Under the pieces are notes generated by a model, which saw only the letters and a program-made list of their open reading frames with translations, made no database searches and was not told the origin of the DNA. Shown here piece by piece: positions 40,710 to 52,065 of a stretch of DNA of 64,000 bases (position 1 is the stretch's first letter; each line of letters opens with the position of its first letter). Source of the DNA: Xestospongia muta (taxonomy: Eukaryota; Porifera; Demospongiae; Haplosclerida; Petrosiidae); the NCBI GenBank assembly GCA_963693285.1, contig OY848930.1, positions 5,456,001 through 5,520,000 of the forward strand, given 5' to 3'. A program made the translations under genes and the position numbers.

Positions 40710-42427
40710 ATGGCGACATCTGGGAAGGTACAAGAAGCAGAGAAGCACATAGCTGAGGCTGAGAAGAGGTGAGTCAATTAATTAGATACTGTGTTAAGAT
40801 ATTTACATTTAGTTTGAAAACTGGTTTACTAAAATGGTCACCTGACTATGATACTGCGGCAAATCACTATGACAAAGCAGGTAAAGGTTATCAGTGACCA
40901 TTTAATGTAATGTAACATATTTTAGCTGTGTGTTACCGAAATGCTCGATTACATGACAAAGCAAAAGATGCTTATCTCAAAGCTGCCAATGCTTACTACA
41001 ATAACAGAGCGTATCCTCCTCCCACTCATATAATTAATTTTTGATAATACGATAATATTATTGTCTTTAACATTATTTAGTATCTACCATTCTGCAAAGT
41101 ATGTACCATTAAATACATGATAATATTTAACCCTTTATTTGCAGGAGTTTGGAACAAGCTGCTCATGTTTGTAGAGTAAGTTATTACTATAGTGATGACA
41201 TCATTATTATCCTAATAATTAGGATGCAAAAAAGTTAAGTGATGCAGCTGATCTTCTTCATCAAGCTTGGTAAGTGTAGCTATGTCTCTTTTCTCTAATT
41301 AGTGCCCACTAGTGATCGTTATAATGAGAGTGGACATCCTGATACTGCTGGACAAGTGCTATTAAAGGCAGGACAGTAAGTTAATTACTGTAATTAATTT
41401 TGAAGCTCCACCTACTTTTATTAGATTATTACAACACGAAGATCCAGCAAAAGCTGCTAAATATTATTTAATGTCTTCAGAATATTACTTACTTGATGAC
41501 AAATACAGAGAGGGTGCTAATATTACTAAAGATGCTGTGAGAATGTACTGTAGAACAAGACCACGACAGTAAGCCTTAACGAGTGGGTGTGGCAAAATAT
41601 TTTATGTTTATTAGGCTAGAGAAGATTGTAGAGACTAGTCAACAATCTCGTGTAGCATGTCTTAATGCTAAAATGGTCAATATTGCTCATGAAGTAATTA
41701 AGCTGTTTAAATAATTCATTATTGATGTATTAACTAGACGATAGCAGTTGAAATTATAGCATTGCTACTTCAGAAGAAGACAATGCAAGCAAGGGAAGTA
41801 CTTGAAGAAGCTGAAAGGTATTTTATTACTAAACAATTGTTTTATAATTCTTCATGTAGTGTTCCTGATTTTGCTGCCTCTGATGACTATGCAGTGTTAG
41901 ATTCTTTGATAGATGCAGTTACTTCCAATGACGAAGATGGTATTAAACAGGCTTGTTCAAGTGGAGTATTCAGAGCTATGGACCCTGAGGTAAAGTCTAT
42001 TAGTTATAATAACTTAATAATGAAGTTACTATTATACTAGTTTGCAAAACTTGTACATGATCTTCAAACAGGACAAGAATCTGTTGCTCCACCCACCACT
42101 AGAACCCCTAAAACAAAGTCATCTGAATCTAGTAATTCTGTTGTCACGGGAGTAAAGCCTCTGGCTAAACAAGATCCAGCAGTACTAGCAGATATGAGAA
42201 GTCAGTTGTTAGGAACTAGTAAAACTGGTAAAACAAGTCCAAAAGCTAAAAAGAAACAAATTGTTGAAAGTTCACCTCATGCCACGCCCCCACCTGAACC
42301 ACTGAGTGAAAAGCAACCAGTTGATGAGGTAATTAATGAGGAGGGAGTCACAAGAAAAGATGAGGGAGAAGTAGAGATAACTAAAAACGAATCAGATGAA
42401 GAGGATGACCCCATTGATATAAATTAA
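40710..42427 (+). CDS. NAPG: Gamma-SNAP (NSF attachment protein gamma)
   Basis: SNARE-disassembly adaptor with TPR-like helices. The start is MATSGKVQEAEKHIAEAEKS. Conserved blocks: LKTGLLKWSPDYDTAANHYD, NARLHDKAKDAYLKAANAYY, YNESGHPDTAGQVLLKAGQL, EDPAKAAKYYLMSSEYYL, SVPDFAASDDYAVLDSLIDA, CSSGVFRAMDPEFAKLVHDL. An 18-nt micro-exon (41081-41098) must be included to keep the frame (joins NNRA-IYHSAK-SLEQAA). The C-terminal tail after LVHDL is about 120 residues, much longer than in human gamma-SNAP (312 residues in total), and is rich in K, S, P, E and D, ending EEDDPIDIN. Confidence 0.9.
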
Positions 42428-42469
42428 TAAAATGTAAAAAACGTTAAGAGTGTCCATTTTTAAAATCAT

Positions 42470-44040
42470 TTAATTATCATCATGTTCTTCACGTAATCCC
42501 TTGCTATGTCTTGATTTACCAGCTATTTCTAATAAAGCTTGAGCTTCTTTATCTTTATCTAATATACTAGTAACTTGATCCTATTATAAAGTTGTTAATA
42601 TTAACAGAGTAAAATTAAAAGGGTTACCTCATCATCATCATCTGGGAGGTGTGGTCTTCCAATTCCCCAAGCTTCTAAAACATCAATTTCAAATTCTTCT
42701 GTTGACGACAAGCATGGACTTCCAAATGTACTACATTTTGGACGGGCTCTACTATGACCACGCCCATATTCTGCTGACAACCATAGTCCAAAGTAGTCCA
42801 ACTGTCCACCCATACCCTAATAAACAGTCATGTGACAGTTATGTAATTGTCATGTGACTTACTAAGCCATTAGGTAATGTTTGAGCTGACTGTTGTAAGT
42901 ACATGTAATTATCATTATAACCAGTTGGTATATAGACACCACAGGAAGGTCTTAATGTGAACAGAAATGATGTGCTACAACCTGAATAATAAAATTAATA
43001 ATAATTACTAACTAATTCATAAGGGGTCACCTTGAAATTGAGGGTGGAATTTCCAACTCTCACCAGCAAATCCTCCAAATACATAACCCTGTTTATCACG
43101 AACTACAATTAATGTAGGACCTCTATTTAATATTTGACGGCATAATGTAGAGAAACTCTCTCCATGTAACTGACTAGAGAATAATGGATAAACCACACCC
43201 CTTATATCATAAGGAAGGACACTATTTAAAAACATAATGGAGACTTGATCAAGGAGTTGAGAAACAAATGTTTCTTTGACTAAAGGGTGGATTATTTTAG
43301 ATGGTAAAAGTAACGTCTCAAAGTCTGACACTCCATCAAAATCTTCAACTTTTGTAAGAGGGGAAAATAAAAAACATAACGTAAAAACGGATTGGAAAAT
43401 ACAATTAGCAAGGGGTGTGGTCATTAGCCAAGACTCGAGATCATGAATTGTAAGGTAATTCTGACTACTTTCAGATTCTGTTAAGTGTTTTAATGACTCA
43501 GTTAGATAACTCACTAAGATACTAAGTGAATCTGGATCACTCGGCCATTCATGTAATTGAGGTAAATGGGTGGAGCTTTGTTTAGACATCAACAATACCT
43601 TCAAATAGTTCTCTACGATTGTATTTAGTCTTTGTACTAAAGAAGGCTCACCCAATATACTCATAATAACTTGAGCACGTTTCTCAGCACTACCTTTAGC
43701 AACCCAACTCACATTCTCAATAAAACTAGGATAGGTAACATGGCTAAGGGGCGGAGTTGACTTGCCATCATGTTGACGAGATACAGACAATGCTATCATG
43801 AGTTTTTGTACATTTATTCCTGAGACGCCCACTTTTTGGAGATAAGCCTATGTTATAAACAATAGTAAGTCATAAATTCTGTCTTCAATCTCATACTTGT
43901 AACTGCTGTTCATTGAAATGTTCTGCTTCTTGACTGTTTGTAATAGCTTCAAAACTGTTGTTAATAAATACTTTTTCTTGAGAAGTTAATAACGTCCCAT
44001 ATTTCTCCAATAAAGAAGACTTGCTAGCTTTACCTCCCAT
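42470..44040 (-). CDS. MEAK7: MEAK7 (TLDC1), TLDc-domain mTOR-associated protein
   Basis: Lysosome-associated activator of mTOR signalling in mammals. The start MGGKASKSSLLEKYG fits an N-myristoylation signal (M-G-x-x-x-S), as in human MEAK7. The N-terminal half is EF-hand-like and helical. The TLDc domain matches: LFSSQLHGESFSTLCRQIL, GPTLIVVRDKQGYVFGGFA, SWKFHPQFQGDP, FLFTLRPSCGVYIPTGYND, YMYLQQSAQTLPNGLGMGGQ, DYFGLWLSAEYGRGHSRA, FEIDVLEAWGIG. The end ALLEIAGKSRHSKGLREEHD is nearly identical to the human tail. Convergent with NAPG (42 bp between stops), divergent from IMPA1 (107 bp). Confidence 0.93.
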
Positions 44041-44147
44041 AGCTGGATTGGTTGAGGCAGCATAGTATACGAAGGTTTATGGAAGCATTCTGAAATTTGG
44101 ACAACAATAATTAACTCCGTATACTACAGTTAATAAACTTAATAATC
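44041..44147. promoter_or_regulatory. Divergent promoter MEAK7 / IMPA1 with shared motif pair
   Basis: 107 bp. GTATACGAAGG then TATGGAAGCATTCTGAAATT (about 44065-44098), then ACTCCGTATACTACAG at about 44114-44129. It is the same pair as in the LARS2/NDC1 and EDC4/MRPL4 promoters with slightly changed first core (TATGGAAGC for TACGGAAAC); flanking CACGTG boxes are absent. Confidence 0.7.
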
Positions 44148-45764
44148 ATGACTGATGTACAAGGCTATTATAACACTGCAGTTACAGTTGCTAAACAAGC
44201 TGGTCAAGTGAGTCATGTAACATTTAAACAATAATGTTGCTGTGTTATAGATAGTTCTGAAGGCACTACAAGATGGAGATGGTCATAATATTACTACTAA
44301 AGGAGGTTGTTCAGCAGATATGGTCACAGAAACAGACACTAAAATAGAACAATTCATTATTAGTTCTATTAAACAGGCTTATCCTAACCATCAGTAAGTC
44401 CTGACTAGTCTCGCGAGCCAGACCCTTTGCTTAGAGAGGAAGGGTCTGGTCTACCACGTATAGTACAGTTGTCAAAAAGGAATTTCATTATCTAGTAACA
44501 CTATATATCTGTGACTTGTAATAGTTATATGTTAATGTAAACATATTGACCACGTGAATCAGCATGGAGAAAAGGAGACAGCAGATTGTTCAAGAAGCAT
44601 TCGCTAAACTAAGATATGACATAGTTAAGCCAGACCAGATGATGGCTATAGAAGCGTTTATTAGTGGTATGGATGTGTTTGTCACTTTATCAACTGGATA
44701 TGGCACCTCTGCATCTATTTCTTGTAATATGTAAAGACTCCATTAGCAGTAACTAACAAGTACTTGTTGACCAAACAGTGGTTTACTCAGAAATGCTGGG
44801 GAAAAGAGACAACTGCACTATGTGTGGTAGACAAGACCATTCCTCTCTAAGCAAAGGGTCTGGCTCGCAAGACTAAGTCCTGACTATATAATAACTCCAC
44901 TCATCATTAATTAAAGGTTTATTGGAGAGGAAACTTCATCATCAACAGATTTTACCAACGCACCTACCTGGATAATTGATCCAATTGATGGAACAGCTAA
45001 TTTTATTCATAGGTACTATAATTATATTTAAATGTAATACAGGTTATGTCCATTAGATTTCCCTACTCTGCCATAAGTATTGGATTAACTATTAATAAGG
45101 AGGTATGGCACATTTACATGTAACATATGAATGATGTCATTATTATCTCAGGTTGTTGTGGGCGTTATTTATAACTTCTTTCAAAATCAATTATTTTCTG
45201 CTAAGAAAGGGGGTGGAGCTTATATGAATGATCAACCAATTCATGTATCTAATATTAGAGGTAACACTAGTTGACAACACCTTTTTAATTAACTTTAACA
45301 GAACTACAGAAGGCAATTGTAGTAACTGATTTGGGATACTCTCGTAAAGAGTTTGAACTTACTCCTAAACTGGCAACAATTCAAGGACTGGCAGCTGATC
45401 CTAGTCATGTTCATGGGTAAGCCTACTAATGAATTAACTTCATTTAATAATGCAGGGCTATAGTATTCGTACATTAGGTTCTGCAGCTCTTAGTTTGTGT
45501 ATGGTTGCTATGGGTGGAGCTGATGCTTATATTGAATATGGTATTCATTGCTGGGATTATGCAGCAGGAGAGCTCCTTGTGAGAGAAGCTGGTGGGGTTT
45601 CTCTCTATCCAACAGGTAAAGTAAATATTTTTTGCTAATTAAGAACATTTATTGTAGGAACTCCCCTTGATCTGATGGGACGTGGTGTGCTAGTCGCTAG
45701 TTCTAAGGAACTAGCAGATGCCATGATTCCTTTAATACATCATGTGGATTATCCTAGAGATTAA
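44148..45764 (+). CDS. IMPA1: Inositol monophosphatase
   Basis: Li+-sensitive, Mg2+-dependent phosphatase releasing free inositol. Exons: [84 protein letters not shown] (metal motif DPIDGT), [60 protein letters not shown] (second metal motif WD). It ends HHVDYPRD. All metal ligands visible (E of GEE, DPID, WD) are present. The intron after PNHQ contains a 470-bp transposable element carrying a RecQ fragment. Confidence 0.95.
44406..44875 (+). mobile_element. 470-bp TIR element with broken RecQ-helicase fragment, in IMPA1 intron
   Basis: Terminal inverted repeats start TAGTCTCGCGAGCCAGACCC and continue TTTGCTTAGAGAGGAA; the right end mirrors this (TTCCTCTCTAAGCAAAGGGT ... GACTA) with one or two mismatches. 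Both sides carry the 9-bp direct repeat AGTCCTGAC (44397-44405 and 44876-44884), a target-site duplication. Inside, a 56-codon frame (44564-44734) reads [20 protein letters not shown] and LSTGYGTSA, i.e. the start of a RecQ-type helicase with Walker A lysine replaced by threonine. Further on, TALCVVD resembles motif II without the EAH. It looks like a non-autonomous copy keeping scraps of a captured or native helicase. The insertion sits just after the intron donor and should be spliced out. Confidence 0.85.
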
Positions 45765-45839
45765 CAATATTCAATTTTGTACTGTCATTTTAATTCAGTC
45801 ATTAAATGTGTTTTTATGATATTACTCTTTGCTTTAATA

Positions 45840-45931
45840 ATGCATTTACTTCTACAGTCATTAAACATTTGTTAAAGTTTAATAAAGACCTATATAGCTA
45901 ACTTTGTAATAAATTTCAAGTGATTTCATTA
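45840..45931 (+). mobile_element. MITE-like element, right-end fragment
   Basis: GCATTTACTTCTACAG ... TTAATAAAGACCTATATAGC then TAACTTTG ... TTTCAAGTGATTTCATT matches the right terminal part of the elements in the LARS2 intron. It ends exactly where duplicated unit A begins (45937), suggesting it marks the breakpoint. Confidence 0.6.
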
Positions 45932-45936
45932 TGTCT

Positions 45937-46282
45937 GATTATGTCTGCTGTTAATTTTGATGACAAATACTTGGATTTTCTCAGGAGCCATGAAGAAGAT
46001 TTGAGTTTCATATTTTATAGTGAACTTGTTGCTCATGTATATCAAGAACTTAATCTCATTGGTGGGAACAGTACTTGTTATACTTTATTATATTATTTTC
46101 TTTTAGATAAAACCATGCTCTCCAGTGAGTATACTTCGGATAGTTTTGGTAGTCATTGTCCTTTGATATTAAACTATGGACATTTGGAACCAGAGTTTTA
46201 TGTTGATGTGAGGTTGGATTTTGAGAAGGATATTTTCCGACAAAGCAAGTGTCTCTGCTACAGAAGCTAATAAAATTGTTCA
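45937..46282 (+). pseudogene. Permuted papain-like amidase, C-terminal remnant (copy A)
   Basis: Only the tail of the gene seen complete at 55148-55960 remains: VNFDDKYLDFLRSHEEDLS, YSELVAHVYQELNLIG, LEPEFYVDVRLDFEKD. The family FCSELVA motif with the nucleophile cysteine is FYSELVA here, so the catalytic residue is lost, and an extra base near the end changes the last codons. The left side ends at a MITE fragment. Confidence 0.7.
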
Positions 46283-47843
46283 ATAATTCAGTGATATTTG
46301 TTGTTAGTACTTTATAGTTACAAAATAACTACACGCTTTTTTACATTTATTATTAAATAACAATTGTCTGTACAGGATAGAGGCTGGCTTAAGGTAGTGA
46401 TCATATTACCATTGGAATGTTGTGGTGTACAAGTGTTAGAGTAATGTGTAAATTATATCAGCCATTGCATAGACTTGCTGCTATAAAAGTCAATTAAAGA
46501 CTAATGCTGAGAATTACAATTATGATGAGACCAAACTGGAAAGTTGAGGTTTTCTGTAAATATGCTAAGTTTTATGGTTTATTGACTAAGGTTTAGGGTT
46601 ATCTATAACTAAACAGATCATCTAGTGTTAGCTACAAACTGTACTCACCTCTTTTCTTATCTCAATCTCATTTTAATAAGAATATCATTCTCATTTATAC
46701 AGTCAATACAATAGTCTTGTGTAGCCAATATCTTAAACTAAGTAGGTTTGAAAATGTAAAACTATTATTAGTAAAATTAGCAGCATTGTTCAATATTGTA
46801 GTAACATAGTGTGTGTTCATTATAAAAGAATATTGTATGTCAGTTCTGTGATTCTAATCTTCAAATTATCCTCAGCAGTTTCACTCACTTTTCTTAAGAA
46901 TATCAAATGTTATATCAACACAATTGATTGTCTGGTATTCAAGCCTATCTAGTATATTTTACAATATTGGGCACTCCTTAGGAGGAGCTGAGGTGGTCTG
47001 TTATGTAAATTTACAATGCAATATAGTTTGATCTTGTGTATCATGTAGCCAGATTGGCTTTAACCTCATGTAATAACAAGAATTGTGTATGCATTGTAGA
47101 TATGATTCAGTATATAGATGATTTAATAGAGTATTCACTAGTTTTATAAATCTTATTGCATCAGCACATGATAGAGGAATCTGTGTTTGTAATAATTCTG
47201 TAACAGTTTCTTTAATAGTCTAATATACATTTTGTAAGTTAGCTATATGTATATACAAATACCAATAGATACATGTCATGTATATGTATAGAATGGCTTA
47301 CCATGTTACTATGGTGACATAGTTTATGATGACATGGTTAGGATACAAGTTACCTTCTCATTTTAGTCAGATCCACCTTGAATGTAAAGTAGATTTGCTT
47401 ATATTAGAGTACTCATTGTCTGTACTCACAAATAGATGACATAAATGTACCTCTAACCTCTTATTCTACCTGTATATATTATGTACATGTAAAATAATAG
47501 ATATTTTTAGTTTTTTGCAGACTAGCAAGCAAAGTCTTTGAATGCAACGAATTCTGTATGCTCTATTTATTATGAAGTTACTTGTTTGCAGCTGCTAAAT
47601 AACTTCCTGGAGATCATTTAAGTAGATTATAGTTTTCTTAAGTGACCACAAATCATCTGATAAGTGTTTTTTCAAGTGGTTGCTATAGACATTTGGCTCA
47701 TTTTTGGACCTCAAAGTTTTCACTTCAATTCAGGTGAGAATTTTAATTATATGATAAGTAATAAGTGTGAATATTGTAAAAGAACAAAAAAAAATTTAAA
47801 ATGGTAGAATATAAACATCAATCTACTTTATAGTAAAATAAAC

Positions 47844-48256
47844 ATGGCAAAAAGACCTAGGATTTTGACAGCAGAGGGTGTAATCCATGAGCTTGATGGA
47901 GACAACTATTTCCTTGAACTAGATGATCCTCAAGAGCCAGTTATGCCTGGAAGTGATGATGATTTCAGTGATTTGGAAGATATTAATGAGGATGATGAAG
48001 AAGGTAATTATATTCATATCAACAACAAAGTGATATCTGTGGTTAGTATCTACCAGTATAGCAACTTTTTAATCTTATTTTTTTAGAAAATCCATACCAT
48101 AGTTCTATCTTACATCCATCTATCTCAGTTTGCAACCACACATCACAGCAACCAAACAATTGTACATCACTATCCTCTACTATACAAACATCTCAATCAT
48201 TAATACTTCCTCTAATTCAATCAACTATAGTTCAAACATCAACCTTTATTAATTAA
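47844..48256 (+). CDS. Two-exon acidic protein, hypothetical (copy A)
   Basis: Exon 47844-48003 encodes MAKRPRILTAEGVIHELDG, DNYFLELDDPQ, EPVMPGSDDDFSDLEDINED. After an 83-nt GT-AG intron, exon 48087-48256 encodes a S/T/Q-rich tail (NHTSQQPNNCTSLSSTIQTS) ending VQTSTFIN; 109 residues in all. The basic MAKRPR start followed by an acidic MPGSDDDFSDLED block resembles the N-termini of piggyBac-derived transposase proteins, but no catalytic domain follows, so it may be a transposase remnant. In copy B a one-base difference early in exon 2 changes the tail. Confidence 0.4.
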
Positions 48257-50579
48257 CGGAATTGCGCATTGCGCGTAATATTGTACTTGAGACGTAAGAG
48301 AAAGTAACGTGTTTTGTATTTCACTAGTTGTTTAGTCTTCTAACGCGTTACAGCAGCCGGTGAAACTACTCAACGAGGGTTTAGAAGTGTTCCTGCTATC
48401 TTTGCAAACAGTTTTAAGGTAAATAAGTGAGTTTTGTAAGTGTGTTGTGACACCTTTAGCGTACAAGCATTAGTATGTAAATATACTTTCATTGTTGTAT
48501 ACTTATGTATAACGAGTATGTGTTAGTAGATGTTGATCATATTTGCTATATTATAGCTTGTATTAATGATGATAAACCAAGATAACGGTCAAATGATGTT
48601 TATAAGGTTGTAAAGCAAATTTACTATTTGTCTTATGATAAAGTAGGAATCAATCTCTTTCTAGCTTCCAAGTGTGGCCTGGTATAAATACTTTTTGCAT
48701 TCCTAACATCTCCAGTAGGTATATGTAAACTGTCTTCTTTTATTGTAACACAGGTTATATTTACTCCATGTTCCTTCATCTGATAGTGTGGCATTACTTG
48801 ATAATGAACTTGAGGGACTGAAAAAGATAGCAAGACTTGTAACTGTTTTAATTGCTGATAACTTTGTCCTAACTTTGAGGAAAGACATAGCAATTCTTTC
48901 TGAAGGTATGTATTGTGATATAATATATGCATTTGCTATAGCAAAATCTACTAGATGTTTACAACACACTGATATAGATTTTCATTTCTTAGTCAGAGAC
49001 AATAGATTATGATCAACACTTCTCATGTACATGCTTTGCTCTATTATGTTAAAAGGACATGTTTTTTAAAATTGTCCTTTTGTCTTTACAAGAAGCAGTA
49101 TAGTTTTTTTTCAACAATTATGTGTATAACTTCCATCACAACATTACCACCTAATCCCATTTCATTACATGAGTAATCAACGTTAAAGTGTTATAAAATT
49201 TACTGCTCTTAAATGTTGAATAATTAAAAGAAAGAAAATCCCCAAACTTGATCAGTAAATTAACACATGTAAATTGTAGTATACTGACGTAGTGTACCTA
49301 CCTACTCAGTATACTACAACTCAGACCTGTAGTATACTGAATCAGTATACTATGAAAGTACGAATCACATGAATACATACAGGTTGCCGCCATAATGTTA
49401 AACTACACATTGCAGCTGCAAGAATCAAAGAAAGGAAGGTCTCTCATTCTACCTTACAAGGTTGATATGTTTTTAATTCACAGGTATTAATGGAGTAGAA
49501 CATAATTATAGTTAGGTTTATATTCTAATTCCTGGATAATGAAGAATATGTAAGAATGTTTTATACTAATTTAATCTTGTGTTTTCTCACTGTGTATCAG
49601 GATTGTAATGAGTTTGTAAAACTGGTTAGCCAAATGCCTGTGTCAGTAGGAACAGCCTGACGTCTAAACATATTTGTAAGAATCCATTTTATTTAATATT
49701 GTTCTATTATTTGTCAATATGTATCACAGACTACAGTAAGACTACAGATGAGAGGTTAGTCAAACATGATGTGTACTCTTTATTTGTCAGTAAGAATAGG
49801 TTTGTGTTTTATAGCAGTACTTTATTACATAACCGTGTCTCCTATTACCTTGATACAAGGTATACATATAAATTCTGTATTAATTTGTGTATTAATCAAG
49901 AAGTATTTAAGTGCGGACTGATAGTAACAAGAGCTTTCAATAAAGCGAAGGATTTACAGGTAAGACTCTTGTCAACTCATTATTGTTGTGTTGTCTCTTT
50001 CTTTATAGAATTATATGCTAGTCCTATCTGTTGGATAACAATGAAAGGTTACCAAATATTGATTAGTTATAAGCAGCTTTATACAATATAATAGATACCA
50101 GATCACTTCCAGAGTCTTTGGTGTTATGAGTGCTGCTATCAGATATAACATGGTAACATAATGTAGAAACACACTCAATAATATTCAGTGATGATGTGAT
50201 TTCTTATTCTATGGGGAGTTTTGCTTTGTGTCTGTGTTAACTAGTGAAACAATCTGGACATTTTGTTATATTTGTGTAATGATTACTAAAGGTACATATA
50301 GTTTATGCTGTTAGTAAAATTGAAATAACACTGTATAACATAATATCGTGTTTGTTCTATCTTTTGAGTCGCGTACACACACATACAGGTTAACGACTTC
50401 ATAAAGTGTAAGTTTCATATTTGTTAATAAGACTGTAAATAATACTTTGGTAATTTTGTTATGTGATATGATACTGCTAAATATACAACTGTCCAATGTA
50501 CCACTCTCAAATGATATACTGTCAATATTATTGTAATGTAATGTTAGCCTATATTACATAATTATTCTCTATTCTTTTT

Positions 50580-51020
50580 TATATAGCATCATTGGAGTGT
50601 TGTCGTAAGTTCAGAGGTAACAATAATGTATGCTATATTTTATAATTTTTATTATATACTATTTCATATTTTTTTCTTCTTTTCTCATTTTTCTCTACAG
50701 ATCTTTAGGTAGGTCGGTGCTTTAAGACACTTATTTATCTCTCCTTCTGACGCTGTAAGTTAGTAATGTATATTATATTAACTTAAGAGTTTATAACACA
50801 TTAATATTTTTTTATTTTTCTTTCTTTCTATAGCGTCATTGGAGTGCAGGATCTAGTTGGTTGTCGTAAGTTCAGAGGTAACAATAATGTATGCTATATT
50901 TTATAATTTTTATTATATACTATTTCCTATATTTTCTTTTTTTCTCATCTTTTTTTCACCAGATCTTTAGGTTGGAGGTCGCTGCCTCAAGACACATTCA
51001 ACTATCTCTACATTGAGGGT
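50580..51020. repeat. Exon-like tandem units (2 copies) with splice-like ends, unit A
   Basis: Each unit has GTCGTAAGTTCAGAGGTAAC, an AT-rich stretch of about 80 bp (ATAATGTATGCTATATTTTA), a T-rich tract ending CTACAG or CACCAG, then ATCTTTAGGT with AAGACACTTATTTATCTC or a variant. Read as splice signals, GTAAGT and the pyrimidine-rich YAG would bound short exons. The same unit is amplified in copy B. Confidence 0.75.
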
Positions 51021-51365
51021 GTAAGTTCATTAGTACTTTATACAAGGTCATAAAATGTAGTTGTTGGTAGTATATCATTTGAGAGTGGTACATTCGACAG
51101 TTGTAAATTTGATAGAGTGTAGTTGTAATCAAAGTAATATACAATTATATCCTCTAGAGCAAGGGACAAAGGTGCAGTATATGATCCTGGAAAAGGCTGA
51201 GGAAGTCACAAGCAATAATTAGTTATCTTGTTTCCACCCCATACATCCCAAGGCTATTTTGGGTTAAGCTAGAAAATATGAGGTGTGGTCAAAATAAGCC
51301 AAACCCAATGTTAGTAGGCGTGTCTGTCTACTGAAGCCTGATAAGTAGGCGTTGTTTTTTGTTGT

Positions 51366-52065
51366 TTTTAAATTTTTTTAATTACAATATTACATTCTTC
51401 ATAAAACCATTGGAAAAATTAGATTACAAATTAACAGTGTTAATTTATTTAATCAAACTGAGAAAAGTTGGTAAGTTGTTTCAGGTTAAGAGTGTATGTT
51501 ACAGAAATAAACAGATATCAGGTCATTTTTAGAACCTATATGTAGTATGTAGTAGATGATTAGTTTGAAACAAAGAATCATTTCACATATTTTGATGAAA
51601 CTTTGGCTATTAGCTGCCACAATACTTCTTGAGCCCTTAAATAAGAAGCAGAGATTTACATACAAACAGCTATTTTTAGATATTGAAGAAAATCTGTTAA
51701 TCTACTGTTATTTGACATGTATCAATATTGTGTCCTTTACTTTTCTAATAGAAACAGCTGACACATGTACAAAATGTGGCTCATTTGCAACAGGCTAAAC
51801 AAGATAGACAATAAAGAGTTGACTGTCATTTTGTAGGATTTGTTGATTAAATCTATTTTAAGGTTTTTCCATTCACAATATAATGTAATTTACACTAAAT
51901 ATGTACTCCTGATAATCAACTTACTAAACACTTTTTGGAATAGTGAACTTGTACTGTAGTATAGGTTGACTTATAAAACTGTTGATAAATGTATAAAGAA
52001 GTGTCTTCTGATCCTAACAGATCAGAGAGTGATGTGTATCATATATAAACAAAAACTAACTCCTT
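51366..52065. other. No gene recognised
   Basis: AT-rich stretch after the end of duplicated unit A. An 80-codon + strand frame at 51556-51798 is hydrophobic in places (LWLLAATILLEP, INIVSFTFLIETAD) but matches nothing I know and has no supporting splice context. The last WD repeats expected for the neighbouring COP1 remnant were not found here. Confidence 0.4.

Larger units (their letters stand above)
45937..51365. repeat. Duplicated unit A (copy of 55.6-62.7 kb)
   Basis: Matches 55611-62705 in order along its length with scattered substitutions and small indels; the offset grows from about 9.7 to 10.0 kb and then to 11.4 kb because unit B is expanded at the right. Contents: amidase gene tail, about 1.5 kb without coding signal, a two-exon acidic frame, a CpG-bearing stretch at 48250-48425 (GCGCATTGCGCG, CAGCAGCCGG) ending in a donor-like TTTTAAG-GTAAAT, an exon-like piece at 48775-48905 (LDNELEGLKKIARLV, also in B and at 63.3 kb), another at about 49740-49965 (LVKHDVYSLFVSKNR, also in B), and two exon-like repeat units at 50.6-51.0 kb. 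No complete recognised gene. Confidence 0.9.

Noticed and set aside
48633..48969. Minus-strand frames of 88-99 codons
   Set aside because: They overlap a + strand exon-like piece repeated at 58.8 and 63.3 kb, are broken differently in each copy and show no family signal.
51556..51798. 80-codon hydrophobic + strand frame as a gene
   Set aside because: No homology that I recognise, no splice context, AT-rich composition makes such frames common.
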